Below are positions 36,590 to 48,520 of a stretch of DNA of 64,000 nucleotides, piece after piece. The stretch spans positions 17,817,001 through 17,881,000 of the forward strand of contig JAWQUS010000016.1 in the NCBI GenBank assembly GCA_036365455.1, given 5' to 3'. The notes beneath the pieces are model-generated. The model made no database searches. It saw only the letters and a list, made by a program, of their open reading frames with translations, and was not told where the DNA came from. How positions within the stretch are numbered: position 1 is the first letter of the stretch; every line of letters begins with the position of its first letter. The stretch comes from Macrosoma leucophasiata. Taxonomy: Eukaryota; Arthropoda; Insecta; Lepidoptera; Hedylidae. A program made the position numbers and the translations under genes.

Positions 36590-39399
36590 TTAGTCTTGTG
36601 GAGCTAGACCAGCATTTGTCCAGGCATCTCTATCCTTTAGATAGTCATCGAGTCTATAGTACGCATTTTTACATAGTGTGCGTTTAATACATGACTTAAA
36701 TGTATTATCTGTAAGTTCAAGAATGTTGGACGGAATTTTGTTATAAAACTGTATACAACATGTTAAGAAACATTTATGTGTTTTCGATAGGCGAAAACTT
36801 GGAAATACTAATTTATTTTTATTTCTGGTATTATAAGTATGAATATCATTAATTTTCTTAAATAAGTGCAAGTTTTTCCTAGCATACAATATATTTTCAT
36901 AAATATATTGGCAAGGGACCGTCATTATATTTATTCGCTTGAATAATTCTTTCAAGGAGTCACGACTATTTAAGTTATATATCGCTCTAATAGCTCTCTT
37001 TTGTAATATAAATATTGAATCAATTTCAGCTGCCCGACCCCACAACAAAATACCGTAGGACATGACACTGTGAAAGTAGCTGAAATAAACGAGTCTCGCA
37101 GTGTCGACATCCGTTAACTGTCTAATCTTCCTGACGGCATAAGCAGCAGAACTTAGACGTTTTCCTAACAGTTTAATATGAGGACCCCATTGCAATTTTG
37201 AATCAAGCGTTATACCCAAGAAGACAGCTTCACTAACAAATTGTGTTTTATCATTGTTGAAGAATATTTCCCCTTCTTTACTTTTGACATTTGGAAGAGT
37301 AAAACGAATACATTTAGTTTTTTTACTATTTAATGCAAGATTATTTACTGTAAACCAATTATGTACTTCTTGTATGGCTTTATTAATAGTATCATAATTT
37401 GGTTCTTTTCTATTCACTTTAAAGACCAGCGAGGTATCATCGGCAAATAAAATTGTTTTAGGCTCACTGATGGGCATCAAATGGAGCAAATCATTTATAT
37501 ATACTAAAAACAGAAATGGACCTAATATCGAGCCCTGTGGTACACCCATTTCTACTTTAGAGCCTGGTGATTTTACTCCGTTAACTTGTATTTTCTGTTC
37601 CCGGTTTTCTAGATATGATTTAATAAGTTGAAGGGCTTTACATCCAAGGCCATAGTGCTCAAGTTTGCACATTAACGTATTATGGTCCACGCAGTCAAAT
37701 GCTTTGGAAAGGTCGCAAAAGATTCCTATAGCATCCTGCGAATCTTCCCAAGCTTCATAAATATGTTTAAGTAAAGCAACACCGGCATCAATTGTATTAC
37801 AACCTTTTGTGAAACCAAATTGTTGGTGGTGTAAGATCTTATTTTTATTAAAGTGCTGCAGCAATTGATTAAGTATCACTTTCTCGAAAACTTTACTAAT
37901 AACGGGAAGAACAGATACCGGCCTATAATTATTCGGGTCTTTACTATCCCCTGATTTAAATAATGGTACGACTTTGCTCAGTTTTAACAAATCCGGAAAG
38001 ATTCCCTGCTCAATACATAAATTAAAAATTGAAGATAAATAAGGCGCTACAGTACTAATAATCGATTTACACACTTTAACAGACATACCATAAATATCTT
38101 CAGTAGCTTTGTTTTTGAGCTGATTAAATGTGGATATGATTGTTTGTGGACTAATATGACTAAAAGTTAGTTTAATATGACAAGGCTCTACGTTCCTTTT
38201 AAGAATGTCAATCGATATTCCAGTAGAAGAATTTAAAGGTGCCGTAATTTTGAATGGAATATTAGCAAAGTAATCTTCAAAGTGTGTAGCAATGTCTAAA
38301 TCTGAGCCTAAAATACCCTGTGGTGTCTCCAAAAGGACACGAGTTTCAGACCGCTTGTTTTTGCCCGTTTCACTATTTATTATTTTCCAGGTCGCCTTCA
38401 TTTTATCGTCTGCATTTTTAATTTTATTGCTTATATAAATTGACTTTGCGTTTTTACATACACTTTTAAAAATTTTTGAATATGTAGCGACATACTTGTT
38501 AAAATTTGGATTTTGCATATAAGTTTTAAGACCATAAAGTTCAAATAATCGTTCCCTACTTCTTCGAATGCCATCAGTTGCCCAGTCACAAAAACTAAAT
38601 TTACACTTTGCGGTTCTTGTTCTAATTTTAAAGATATTATTAAAATGTGTATTAATAGTATCAAAAAATTGTGCATAAAAATCATTTGCACTACTTATGT
38701 CAAAATTTTGAAAATATAATTTTTCTTTTAAAATATTATTGAAGTTATTCAATCTAACAGATGTTACTGGTCTATGTGTTTTTTCAATTTTGCTGGAAGG
38801 TTTATCTACGTCAAAAGTAATTGTCTGGCCGCTATGATCAGATGGCAAATAGTTAACAATATTTGTAGATATATATTTACATTCACAAAAGATATTATCT
38901 ATACAAGTTGCCGAGGTTGGACTTCCATAGTGGACTCAAACACATTCAAATTCTGATAATTTGGTGGTCTATAAACGCACACTATTATATGCTTATCCAG
39001 CTCAACACAAGAAACTTCTACAATATGTTCAATCGATAACTCAACTATGTCTTTACGTTCCCTGGATTTAATTGAGTTTTTTATCAAAATTAAAGTGCCA
39101 CCATGTTGCATAACTTTTCTATTGTAACAACTAACAACAGAATAATTCTTATAATTAATCATGATTTGGTTTTCTTTTAACCAATGTTCAGTTAAACAAA
39201 CAATGTCATACTGGAATTTCTCCAGAACTAGTTCTAATTCCAATAACTTGGAATGCAACCCTTGAATATTTTGGTGTAATACTACCAAACTGTTGACTTT
39301 ATTAAAAGTGCAAATGCCAGAAGATACCGGTTTATTAGTATGTTCAATATTGGTAACTTCTTCTGTCTTAAAATCTAGTTTAAATAATTGAGAGTGCAA
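36590..39399 (-). pseudogene. LINE ORF2: endonuclease (deleted) and reverse transcriptase
   Basis: ORF2 copies the element RNA into DNA at a nicked target. From 39399 the endonuclease N-terminal part reads VVLHQNIQGLHSKLLELE, DIVCLTEHWLKEN and VYRPPNYQNLNVFESTME. At about 38920 it jumps, out of frame, to TSATCIDNIF and LPSDHSGQTITF, the last EN block. The stretch that should hold the GDFN catalytic block (roughly 70-80 residues by family comparison) is missing. The RT frame (from 38848) is open: NNYRPVSVLPVISKVFEK, FCDLSKAFDCVDH, MGVPQGSILGPFLFLVYIND and TILFADDTSLVF (FADD), followed by a long thumb and C-terminal region ending NAGLAPQD. The one large deletion is enough to inactivate this copy. 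Confidence 0.9.
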
Positions 39400-40796
39400 C
39401 CCAAGACGCCTCCGCCAACACCAGTCAGCGAGGATGTACAGTTTGTATTTCCCCCCTGAGCCAGAGAATACTCAGAGTCCCTGGTGTTGGCAGATGTCAT
39501 CAGGGGTTGGATGCTATTACACTCTACGTCATTCATAAAATTATTGGTAACACTTATGTTACTCTCTAAACTACTAATAGCATTTGCTATATTACATATA
39601 ACATTGTTAATATTATAAGCTATCAGCGTAGCCAGTAATTTCCTATATTTTTTGGGAAGATACATAGTTTCCCGTGTCAATTTAAATCCACTAATAAACT
39701 TATTAGTGTCAAAATAAAATAATTTGTCACTATGACGACAAGTCAATGTATGAATTACATTGTTCAAATAATAAATACAATTATTTTCCCTTTGTGTCAA
39801 TGATTCTGAGTAGGGAAATGCACAAACCATTATATTTTTAACATTCAGATTCAATAAGGTATCAACACCATCAACAATGTCCTTTTTTTTGAGACCTAAG
39901 CTATTTCCCAACATTATTATTAAAGTTGAATCACTGTCAATTTTTGTATTCTTAATTTTATGAATTATTTGCTTATATGATTGGTCAGGGTAGCAATGAT
40001 TAATTATATTGCTTGTCAAATGATCCTTTAATAAGGATCCAAAACCTGATCCCAATCTATCTGAAAATAGCAATGTTTTATATGTGCCATCAATCTGAGT
40101 ATTTGCAGATGTGTTCGGAGTAATGATTGTAGGCACAGAAGCTTTTGGACAGTGAGAACAAGTAATTAAATTGTTCTTAGTCAATGATTCATATCTCTCT
40201 GCATTGTATGTGACTAAGTCAACAAGTTCACTAGCCTCTTGTAAACGTTGAGATAGTTGAACTTGTGATGCTTTATATTTATTAAAGATTGCCTTAATTT
40301 CTTGATCTTTTTGGAGTAATTGTCGTGTAAAGTCTCGTGAGTCAGTATCATGTGAGTGCCTGGAAAGCTCTAATTCAACACAGAAAGCATCTAACTGTTT
40401 TATTAAATTTGATCGCTGTTCCCTTAGTTTATTTTTTGATTTAACAGCACATTTTAATGAATTTAATGATTTTAGTTTCCTTTTAATATTTTTATTCAGG
40501 CGTCTATACTTTTTGAATTTATTCCTACTACTCAAAATTGGACACTGCTTAATGGTATCATCACCAGTCAAGTCTATTGTTAACAATTTCTTGTTATGTA
40601 TTTCACTGAGATTCGAAGAGGTACCGACCAACTCATTGTACAAACTATGGGTATAAAACGATTGTTCATTAATTTTAGCTTCTTCCATATTTGCAATTGT
40701 CTTATGAGCATCACAAACTTCACTTTCCAGTTCTGAAATACGTTGCAAGGCTTGTTCATATGTTTCACCACACTGTTGAAAGGTTGAAATGACCAT
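39375..40796 (-). CDS. LINE ORF1 protein (coiled coil plus esterase-like domain)
   Basis: An open 473-residue frame. The first about 230 residues are rich in K, E, L and Q with heptad-like spacing (ISELESEVCDAHKTIANMEE; later LRQ-type repeats), as in coiled-coil ORF1 proteins that multimerise on element RNA. A CSHC motif lies near residue 215. Residues about 240-400 read LLFSDRLGSGFGS, then LIIMLGNSLGLKKKDI and VMVCAFPYS-like blocks, spaced like the SGNH/esterase domain of CR1-type ORF1s. The nucleophile motif is not the textbook GDS, so enzyme activity is doubtful. The end overlaps ORF2 by 25 nt in another frame, which suggests translational coupling. The start at 40796 is the first Met of the frame, and MVISTF may not be the true start. 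Confidence 0.75.
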   Translation of the reverse strand: MVISTFQQCGETYEQALQRISELESEVCDAHKTIANMEEAKINEQSFYTHSLYNELVGTSSNLSEIHNKKLLTIDLTGDDTIKQCPILSSRNKFKKYRRLNKNIKRKLKSLNSLKCAVKSKNKLREQRSNLIKQLDAFCVELELSRHSHDTDSRDFTRQLLQKDQEIKAIFNKYKASQVQLSQRLQEASELVDLVTYNAERYESLTKNNLITCSHCPKASVPTIITPNTSANTQIDGTYKTLLFSDRLGSGFGSLLKDHLTSNIINHCYPDQSYKQIIHKIKNTKIDSDSTLIIMLGNSLGLKKKDIVDGVDTLLNLNVKNIMVCAFPYSESLTQRENNCIYYLNNVIHTLTCRHSDKLFYFDTNKFISGFKLTRETMYLPKKYRKLLATLIAYNINNVICNIANAISSLESNISVTNNFMNDVECNSIQPLMTSANTRDSEYSLAQGGNTNCTSSLTGVGGGVLGCTLNYLN

Positions 40797-40887
40797 TTGA
40801 AATATACATACCCAGGTATGTTTTGGTGATGGAACATGTTTTATTTAATCTTTCTGCGAAAACAAATGGCGTGATATTTGCCTCCCT

Positions 40888-41155
40888 CTCCCCTAAGTGA
40901 CGTAGGGTAGGGGGGTTATCAGAGATAATGGTGTAAAGTCCTTTATCTCTAATTCTATTGGGATTTTTCCATTTTCTGGAAATTTCCTACTACCTCGAAG
41001 TTTGGTAATGTACCCGGAGATGTCAACAGGCTCGCCACCTGTTACATGGGCCAAAACGTATTCGCCGAATCGTAGGTGTTTGCATGTATGCTTGAATGCA
41101 CGCATTTACCACTACCTACCCCTTCGGGGATTACAGGCGTGAAGTTACGTTTTTT
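40888..41155 (+). repeat. S1 SINE, head-truncated
   Basis: It begins at GGTTATCAGAGATAATGG, after a GGGTAGGGG scrap of the head, and keeps the rest of S1 through CCCCTTCGGGGATTACAGGC and GTGAAGTTACG. It is more diverged than the full copies. It sits about 90 bp from the ORF1 start of the adjacent LINE. Confidence 0.75.
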
Positions 41156-41297
41156 TTTATAGTAAATTTATTCTTATTCCTATGTCTATCGGTTGTTTTG
41201 TACATCTTGTAAATTTCATATTTGCACACAGTAGCAGAATAAACCATCAATAAACCTGTCATGACTTGACCCTGAGGAAGCTCTGAATCTTGGACCC

Positions 41298-41640
41298 TTA
41301 GGCGCTGTTATAATCCCTGGTTTTTTTATGTCTACGGATTGACAGACAAGCAGACGGGCCACCTGATGGAAAGTGGTTACCGTCGCCATCAAGGTAAGTT
41401 GCCAACGCGCTGCCAGTCCTGAAGGACTCTTTTGACGCTTGTTTTGAAGAACCCCATATTGTAGCGCCGAGGGAACACCTCAGATGGAAGTTCGTTCCAC
41501 AATTTGCACGTTCTGGGCAGTAATGAACACGCGAATCGGGCTGTTGAGCACTGCCAAGTGTCCAATCTGTGCGGGTGGAACTTCTCTCTTCGGCGGGTGG
41601 TACGATGAAGGAATGGAGACCATAAATCGGAACCAAGTAG
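41298..41640 (-). repeat. LINE 3' end, reverse copy
   Basis: Minus-strand counterpart of 34510-34816: GAACGAACTTCCATCTGAGG, then AGTCCTTCAGGACTGGCAGC and CATCAGGTGGCCCGTCTGCT, then a run of A at the 3' end. The visible 112-codon frame is not the ancestral one, which is interrupted. Confidence 0.6.
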
Positions 41641-42425
41641 TAAAGTAAGTACCTAGGTTTACACTTTTCCTATTTCCTAGATAGAGAATTATATTTTCAA
41701 ACTAGCTTAGGCTAGCATGCTTTAAAATCTGAGCGTGGATACAAAACTTTCTGCATTATGAAAATTTTGTTTACTGAGTTTACTGTTTGATATTTGAAAC
41801 AGTTGAAATTTACAAAAGCTTTATGAACTTGTTTCACAAAAGAAACAATTCACATGAACAAACAAAGAAATACAACTTTGGATTAGCTGGTTGGCTTAGT
41901 TATTTTTGATTTAGGTAGATACTCTCATGGAGTGTGTTTTGAGGTCTATTCTTGATGTCGTGCTGCCTACGAGAGAAATATTTTAGAATTTGAATCTCAT
42001 GACGCTTTTATTACTTCATTATAATTAAGTAAAAAATAAATTAGATTATCGCTAATATCGCTATTGATAATCCGCCTACCGAATCTTGTTTTATTTATTT
42101 CTAATTCAAAATAAACCTTGTGGTCCGTATAATCCCCACACGTCTAACAGTGTAAGTATTGAGACGCGGCTAACTAAAGAGATCATCCTTTTTTATTTAG
42201 ATAGGTAGGTATATCATGATCAAAACATCTATCATTAATATGAAAAGGTTGTCTGTCGTTTCCTCAATTTGAATATATTCAACGGGATGCGCTATCGCCT
42301 ACGTGCTCGAGAAATTAACTGCTAAACAGTGTGTAAATTGTTAATACATAACTAAGTTATACTGACACAAAGGTTCTATATTCGTACAGGGGTATTGTGT
42401 CTATGCCTACTAACTTGATTTAATA
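41641..42425. other. Intergenic, no gene seen
   Basis: AT-rich. Nothing recognised. Confidence 0.5.
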
Positions 42426-42429
42426 TTCA

Positions 42430-43860
42430 ACTGCGTAGGATTCAAATCCCACATTGACACCCTGGAACACCACCAGCTGCTTCAGGCTATGGAGGAGTGC
42501 GGAGTCGAGGGACCACTCAAAGAGTGGTTTCACGCCTACCTCACTGACAGGACGTTGCAGACCGTAGTTGACGGTGTTATCGGAGAGCCTAGACCTGTTG
42601 CCTGCGGAGTGCCAACCGGCTCCGTGTTTGGCCCCGTTGGGTACATAATGCATGTCAACAGTATGTGCAATGTAGTGCACAATTGTCGCATATATATGTA
42701 CGCTGATGACACTTGTTTAGTATACGCAGATAAAGATATAAACATAATTGAAAGTAAAATGCAGGAAGATTTCACTAATATCACAAAATGGGCACATGAT
42801 AACGGAATTTTAATTAATGTAAGCAAAACAAAATGTATGAATGTGCGATCTCCCTACCTAAAGGGTATCGGGAGGTCACCGCACATTGTGGGGCATAGCT
42901 ATGAATGTTTGCATGCGCGCGACATCCACGGTACGGACGTCCGTGTCGGGAGGCCGTGTACATGTGCGGAGATTGAGGTGGTGGAACAGTAGGTACAGGT
43001 ACCTGGGACTAATTATAGATTACAATTTTTCTTGGAAGACACACATCGCCCAATTGTGCGACAAACTCAGGTATGTGCTAGTAAAGTTCCATCACCTCAG
43101 TTACGTATTGGATAGGGCTACTTTGTATACAGTCTACTATGCGCTGGCAGATTCATTGATCTCTTATGGACTGGCGTGCTATGGCCGTACTTTTAAGACT
43201 TACTTAGATAAAATAAAATTGTTACAAATTAGATTTATGAAACTATTAAGTAAACAAAAATACAAAAGTGTTAGCAAAATTGAGTAATTACGAAGAACTG
43301 TTTTTGAAATGTAAAATATTGCCAGTGCATGAAAAAACAACATTGTTAATAGCATTAGAAGAGTTCTGTAGTAATAAATTTAAAATTAAACGGGCTCACG
43401 AGAGACCTCAAAGAAGAGCTATTGGAAAACTTGAAGTGTCTATGTACAATAATTACTTTGGACAAAGATGTAAAAAATATTTAGTACCAACTATCTTTAA
43501 TAGCTTACCGTTTGAAAGTTGTACCACCAGAAAGGCTTTTAAGCACCAAGTTGAGATATTCCTTCTTCAGAATTTATTAGAAAAAAGTCTCAATGATTAT
43601 ATTTAATATTATATACCGACATACTTTGTTAGTTACTTACCTTTATAGTATTATATACTGTAATAATAGCGTAAGAACATGTTAATTTTTTTATTATTTT
43701 TTCCTTTTTTTTGTATATTAATGGAAAAGTATTGAGTTAAAATAGCTTAATATAGTATTCAAATGGGAGCTACGTCTGCCAACAAACTGTAACTGCAGTT
43801 TGGCAGAAGTAATTAATGATGTTATAATGTTGAATAAGGTGAATAAATACTTTTCATTTT
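42430..43860 (+). pseudogene. 5'-truncated LINE, RT palm to 3' end
   Basis: Picks up inside the RT palm with VGFKSHIDTLEHHQLLQAME and continues EWFHAYLTDRTLQTV, CGVPTGSVFGPVGYIMHVN (Gln of the usual VPQG is Thr) and CRIYMYADDTCLVY (YADD). The frame shifts after about 42860 and again at 43268. It resumes with RYLGLIIDYNFSWKTHI, ALADSLISYGLACYG and a C-terminal tail with NNYFGQRCKKYLVP ending at 43606. The 3'UTR runs to about 43860, with GTGAATAAATACTTTTC before a T-rich run. About 1.4 kb remains and it is inactive. Clade not assigned. Confidence 0.8.
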
Positions 43861-43869
43861 TTTTCTTTT

Positions 43870-44994
43870 TTTTTTTCAATGGCTATGCTATGTTGATTAG
43901 TTATTTGCTCAATACTTTTGTGTAAAGAAAAAGTCAAAGACGTGGTAGAAAGAACTATCTATCTGCTATTAAAATCTGTCTATTATTCGTCATATGATTA
44001 GGGATGTAATGTAGTCATTATCCAGATTATGAAACACATTTTCTTAAACCATTAAATGCTAAACAACGAATTTGTATGATGAAGAGTCTGTATTTCTGAA
44101 TGGTCCGAGGTTTTTGCGAAACTTTTCTTTAGAATCATGTACAGATTACACTCATCAGGTATTTCCAGGTATTTCAAAAGTATGAGCTGTAAGGTTGAGA
44201 TAAAATTTATATCTATCAATATTCTTCTAAATTAAAAGGCTTTCGTCAAACAAAATAAAAAGTAACTGTTTCTTTTCTTTTTAGAGGAATAAATTTGATA
44301 CTTCTTCTAAGTTTTCTAAAACTGTAGGTAATATAAACAAAATGAATAGATTCTTACTGGAAAATATCTAAAAGAACACACGTTCAGATAAACCAAAACA
44401 ATAATAAATCATAGTCAGCAAAGACGTGTAATTTTTCCATTACACAGCTCTGTTGTTACCATTGCTCCAAATACAATTATGTTGTGAAAACAAAGTGAGT
44501 AATGTCAACAATAAATATTACTTTCTCTTGAGATCTAAAGATCTAATCTCGCGAGTTTTTATACTCACAGATTGATGAATAGATACGCTGTTTTTTAAAT
44601 TTATTACGTTGTATTTAACATAATTATGAGAGTCATGAGAATTAGATAATACGAACGGACATAATGAATGAAACTACAAATATTATCCTTCTTTATGAAA
44701 TAGAAAAAAGCATTCACAAAGAAATAAGCGCAGCGGATTTCCATTTTTACTTTCACTGTCGTTATACTTAAGAATTACTTCCTTAAGTTATTACACACCA
44801 TTGAAGATTTCTTGATGAATCAAACTGTTTCAAAAATGATAACGGTAAACAGAAATATGGTTAGTCATCATACAGTCTTGGGGTGAATCGGCCTTTGCAT
44901 TGGGTTTATCTCTCCTTTCCCTTCTGACTTTCTGAGACAAATGACATTGTGATTACTCATAATGTACCTACCAGGTCAAATATCTACACATCTA
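43870..44994. other. Intergenic, no gene seen
   Basis: AT-rich. Nothing recognised on either strand. Confidence 0.5.
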
Positions 44995-45145
44995 CACAAA
45001 TAAATAAAATTGGAGGTTTATTCCCGTTGTCCCCGTGCGCCGTGTCCCCGTGACGGGGACAGCGGGACATGGAGTGCCCATTTGTAATATAAAAATAACC
45101 AATATACCAAAACAACATTTGTCTGTCTGTCTATTTATTCCTGAA
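44995..45145 (-). repeat. CE1 fragment with GC-rich palindromic insert
   Basis: AAATAAATAAAATTGGAG and ATACCAAAACAACATTTGTC are CE1 pieces (compare 20882-20998). Between them a GC-rich segment (about 45018-45080) contains GTCCCCGTGACGGGGAC and other GTCCCCGT copies that are not in the other CE1 copies. Confidence 0.6.
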
Positions 45146-46026
45146 CTATCAACTAAACACAGTAAACACAAACCTGCAAAACATACCTTATTGTGATATT
45201 TGGACGAGGTGCATCTCAAATAGTCTGATATGACTGCAAAATTGCAAAAGATCCTGGCATCTAAAGATATTTTATAATGAACAAAGCAATGTCGCTATGC
45301 ATCCCAATTGAAAAAAAAATATCGAAATTCACGAGTTGGACCGACTACCTGATGAAGCTCGTGGAGAATCGCTAGATGAATCTATCCCGAATAATATAAC
45401 ATTTTGTTTTAGATAACTACTCAGTTAACTTTGTACTGTTTGCCTAGTAATAAAAGCTTTCCCTGCATTTTATTCTTATGTTATTTTGTCCTTCTGTTTA
45501 GAAAAATGTATAATAATATGTACAATATAGAGATAATTAAAAGAATAAAACCATTTTTCCTTTAAAGACCTTCAAATGCGATGACTAAACTTTTTGTTGA
45601 CTGGATGACTCATCGTCTAGTTATTTATGGTCCTTGACTTCATTACAATTTTTTAATATTATCAACTTTGATTATCAACTCCCAGTCATAATGATAGGTA
45701 TAGTGATACTGATGATGGAATTCGTACGTACCAAACCGGTTTTCTTTTTAAAAGTAGGTTTCGAGATAACTATTAAGAATCGTCTTGTCTTTAAAGATCA
45801 ATATTAAAAAGGTCTCTCTGAGTCTCTCTGACGGTTACTTAATTGTTGGTAAAAGAACGTTCCTTTCTTGTTTTCTTTTCTTTTCTATATCTATGAAAAG
45901 ATTGAGACTATTGTCAATGAACGGGGATGCGATTGAAAATATGTTAAAGGCAGGTCTCGACTCTACTCAATAGCAGGCCCAACGTGGGCTAAGGGAAACT
46001 AACAGGTCCTCCTCCATATCTTGCAT
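45146..46026. other. Intergenic, no gene seen
   Basis: AT-rich. Nothing recognised. Confidence 0.5.
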
Positions 46027-47036
46027 GTCCAATCTAACTATACGAATCTTAGACATCTTAAAATTTTTCTTTTATAAAATCTTGAACCGATTCAAGCACT
46101 CATCCTCCCAAAAAAAAAAGAAATGTCTGGTTTAACCCCTCTTTAAATACTCGTAGGATTCTTGATCCCCCACTTCCTATAGGTACCAGTCACAAATTAT
46201 AATTTTATTGCGATCGATCTAACAAACAGCAGTTTCTTCGTAGGAGTAGCTCAAGGGCGTAACCCACCTCCGTATTTTAAGATTACTTAATCTAATACAT
46301 TAAGTAATCTTCAGTCCATATTACATAATAGACAGATCTTAATCCCAGAACACGGCATTACATCCCGTTTAGTATGGAAAAACGTGATGTTAAGATCGTC
46401 TCAAAGACTGAGATCTATCTATTAACGGGCCTATTTATCTATTAAAACTTATCTATCTGGGGCCATACCCCATTTCAAATCTATGCAAAGATTTTTTTAT
46501 TAATACTTTTTAGCTTCATCTCTGGCCAGACACAAAATATTAACATAGACCTTGTACAGACCGATTTCGCCAATTCCAACGATCGATCGTCAAGGAGAGC
46601 CCCGGCCATTCGTCAGTGGTGATTAGGGTTACCAACTGTTTTTAGACCAAATATTTCCTAGCATTTTCCTTCTTCTTAACATCACGTTTTTCCTTACTAA
46701 ACGGGATGTAATGCCGTGTTCTGGGATTGAGATCTGTCTATTATGTAATATGGACTGAAGATTACTTAATGTATTAGATTAAGTAATCTTAAAATACGGA
46801 GGTGGGTTACGCCCTTGAGCTACTCCTACGAAGAAACTGCTGTTTGTTAGATCGATCGCAATAAAATTATAATTTGTGACTGGTACCTATAGGAAGTGGG
46901 GGATCAAGAATCCTATTTAATGAGGGGTTAAACCAGACATTTCTTTTTTTTTTGGGAGGATGAGTGCTTGAATCGGTTCAAGATTTTATAAAAGAAAAAT
47001 TTAAAGAAGTCTAAGATTCGTATAGTTAGATTGGAC
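46027..47036. mobile_element. Large foldback element, ~365-bp arms
   Basis: The left arm 46027-46395 and right arm 46674-47036 are near-perfect reverse complements (a 5-6-nt gap near 46155 plus a few substitutions). They flank a 278-nt spacer with no coding frame. Outer ends read GTCCAATCTAACTATACG. Each arm contains its own 13-bp palindrome (46279-46291/46299-46311 in the left arm). No transposase and no clear target duplication are visible. It is either a non-autonomous foldback transposon or an inverted duplication. Confidence 0.8.
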
Positions 47037-47215
47037 TCTACACTCTCTGCCTACCCCTAACGGGATAGGCGGAGAGTGTAGAGTGCCAGATATCGCGGTC
47101 TTGACATACCTCTCGTACCTCATCTACCTTCATCATTCTCTTCATACATGCACCCCGATTCCTAAGACTTTTGACCGCACCATCAGACAGAACTCGACCT
47201 ATTTGGTCATGTTAC
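47037..47215 (-). repeat. LINE 3' end, reverse copy, with hairpin at its start
   Basis: 47084-47215 is the reverse complement of the coding tail seen at 13580-13720 (minus strand gives D-R-D-I-type and MKRMMKVDE-like pieces). 47036-47083 forms an imperfect 23-bp hairpin (CTCTACACTCTC / GAGAGTGTAGAG) made of two opposed copies of the same tail. Confidence 0.6.
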
Positions 47216-47514
47216 ATTACCTATGTATATGTAATGTACTATGTCGTATAATATGGTTGGCAACCCTAATGGTAATGGCGAACGCTTCCGCAAAACATCT
47301 CGGTGTCTTTGCCCTCTCATTCGTGTCCGTTACCATTCAAATTCAAAGCACAACGTATCAGATTTGGTTAACGGATGTTGGAATACTCAGATATTACTGC
47401 GGATATGATATGGATACTAACTTTGCGCACGATTCTCGCGCTGTTAAATCAATTCATGCTTAGTAATGTAAAGTACCTGTCATATTGTAGTTTTAGTAAT
47501 AACCCATGCGACTG

Positions 47515-48520
47515 AATTAAATTTTTTTTCAAGAAAATTGAGATAGCAAAATTTATCTTCGGGCGGAATTTGAACTTTTTAAGTATTGAGCTTAGGAACT
47601 TGGCTCGTATCGAGACGGTACTAGTCGCAGAATAGATAAAGGAGATGTTGCAAAAATGTATGGACCTCCGGCCATGTATTGTACATAATATCATTTAACA
47701 GGCAAAATCAATATAAGAACGTTTTTACTGCATATTTTCACTTATTTAGCTTTGTTTGCAGTTACAAAATATTATTTGCAGTCAGAATTGCAACTCAAAA
47801 CCAACATGGCGAATATGGCGGGCGATGTCATTTTGACATTTTCATTTTTTAAATTGTATTTTGATTTTAGAGTACTTGGAGAAAAAAGAAATAGTATCCA
47901 AATACTATCGAAATCGATTGATCCCAAGTGTCGGCTGTATCGCCGCCATGTTTAACATAGTTGAAAATGATAAAATCGTTTAAATTAAATGTGGTTGTAA
48001 CTCTAAAATATATTCTTGAATAAATTAATTGTATTTTTTTCGGATTCTTCTTTAATTTACCCATTTTTTGAGGACGTGTACGAACCAGAGCCGAGCTCGC
48101 AACATCTCCTTTATCTATTCCGTGGCACTAGTAATACTTCACCGGGCTATCGGCGATGACTCTCGTCCAGAAGTAAAATTACTTACGCAACAACCCAAAG
48201 AAGACCCCTGTGGGTCCGATTCTCGGCTCAGCGTGTTGCGATCAATGGTTTGTGATAACCAGAATAGCGGACTCTCGGGTCGTGCTGCGATTGGGGCTCG
48301 GGAATCGAATTTGCGGCCACTCGGTAACTTGTAGAGCCGCTTTACCCGAAAAATGACTGCAGTCCAACATTCAAATGACGGTCACCGGTCCTAAAAACGG
48401 TTGTAATCAAAACGGAAAGTAAAATCGACGCTCAGGTAGCTCGGTGGTAGCGGCTGGTCTAATCAAAGATTGCAAATTCATATCCTGCTAGAAGTCATTT
48501 TTTCTTTCAAAAACGCAATA
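47515..48520. repeat. Inverted-repeat region with diverged S3 pieces
   Basis: A perfect 22-bp inverted pair (47630-47651 and 48099-48120, GAATAGATAAAGGAGATGTT core) encloses about 450 bp. S3-like tRNA pieces lie at 47515-47580 (minus) and 48421-48520 (plus; AGGTAGCTCGGTGGTAG head, TTTTTTCTTTC tail). A second small inverted pair AACATGGCG / CGCCATGTT lies at about 47803 and 47943. This may be one diverged transposon. Confidence 0.45.

Larger units (their letters stand above)
36200..40860 (-). mobile_element. Nearly full-length two-ORF non-LTR retrotransposon
   Basis: The minus strand holds ORF1 (40796-39375) and ORF2 (39399 to 36590) with a 25-nt overlap, then a 3'UTR of about 390 bp running into AT-rich DNA near 36200. 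Outer limits are estimates: no target duplication was found, and the 5' end is taken as just before the S1 SINE at 40888. The body is intact except for a deletion in ORF2. ORF1 with an esterase-like domain plus EN and RT places it near the CR1 group, by inference. Confidence 0.8.

Noticed and set aside
47083..47463. 126-codon plus-strand frame
   Set aside because: Its first third is antisense of a LINE 3' end, and the rest has no recognisable features.
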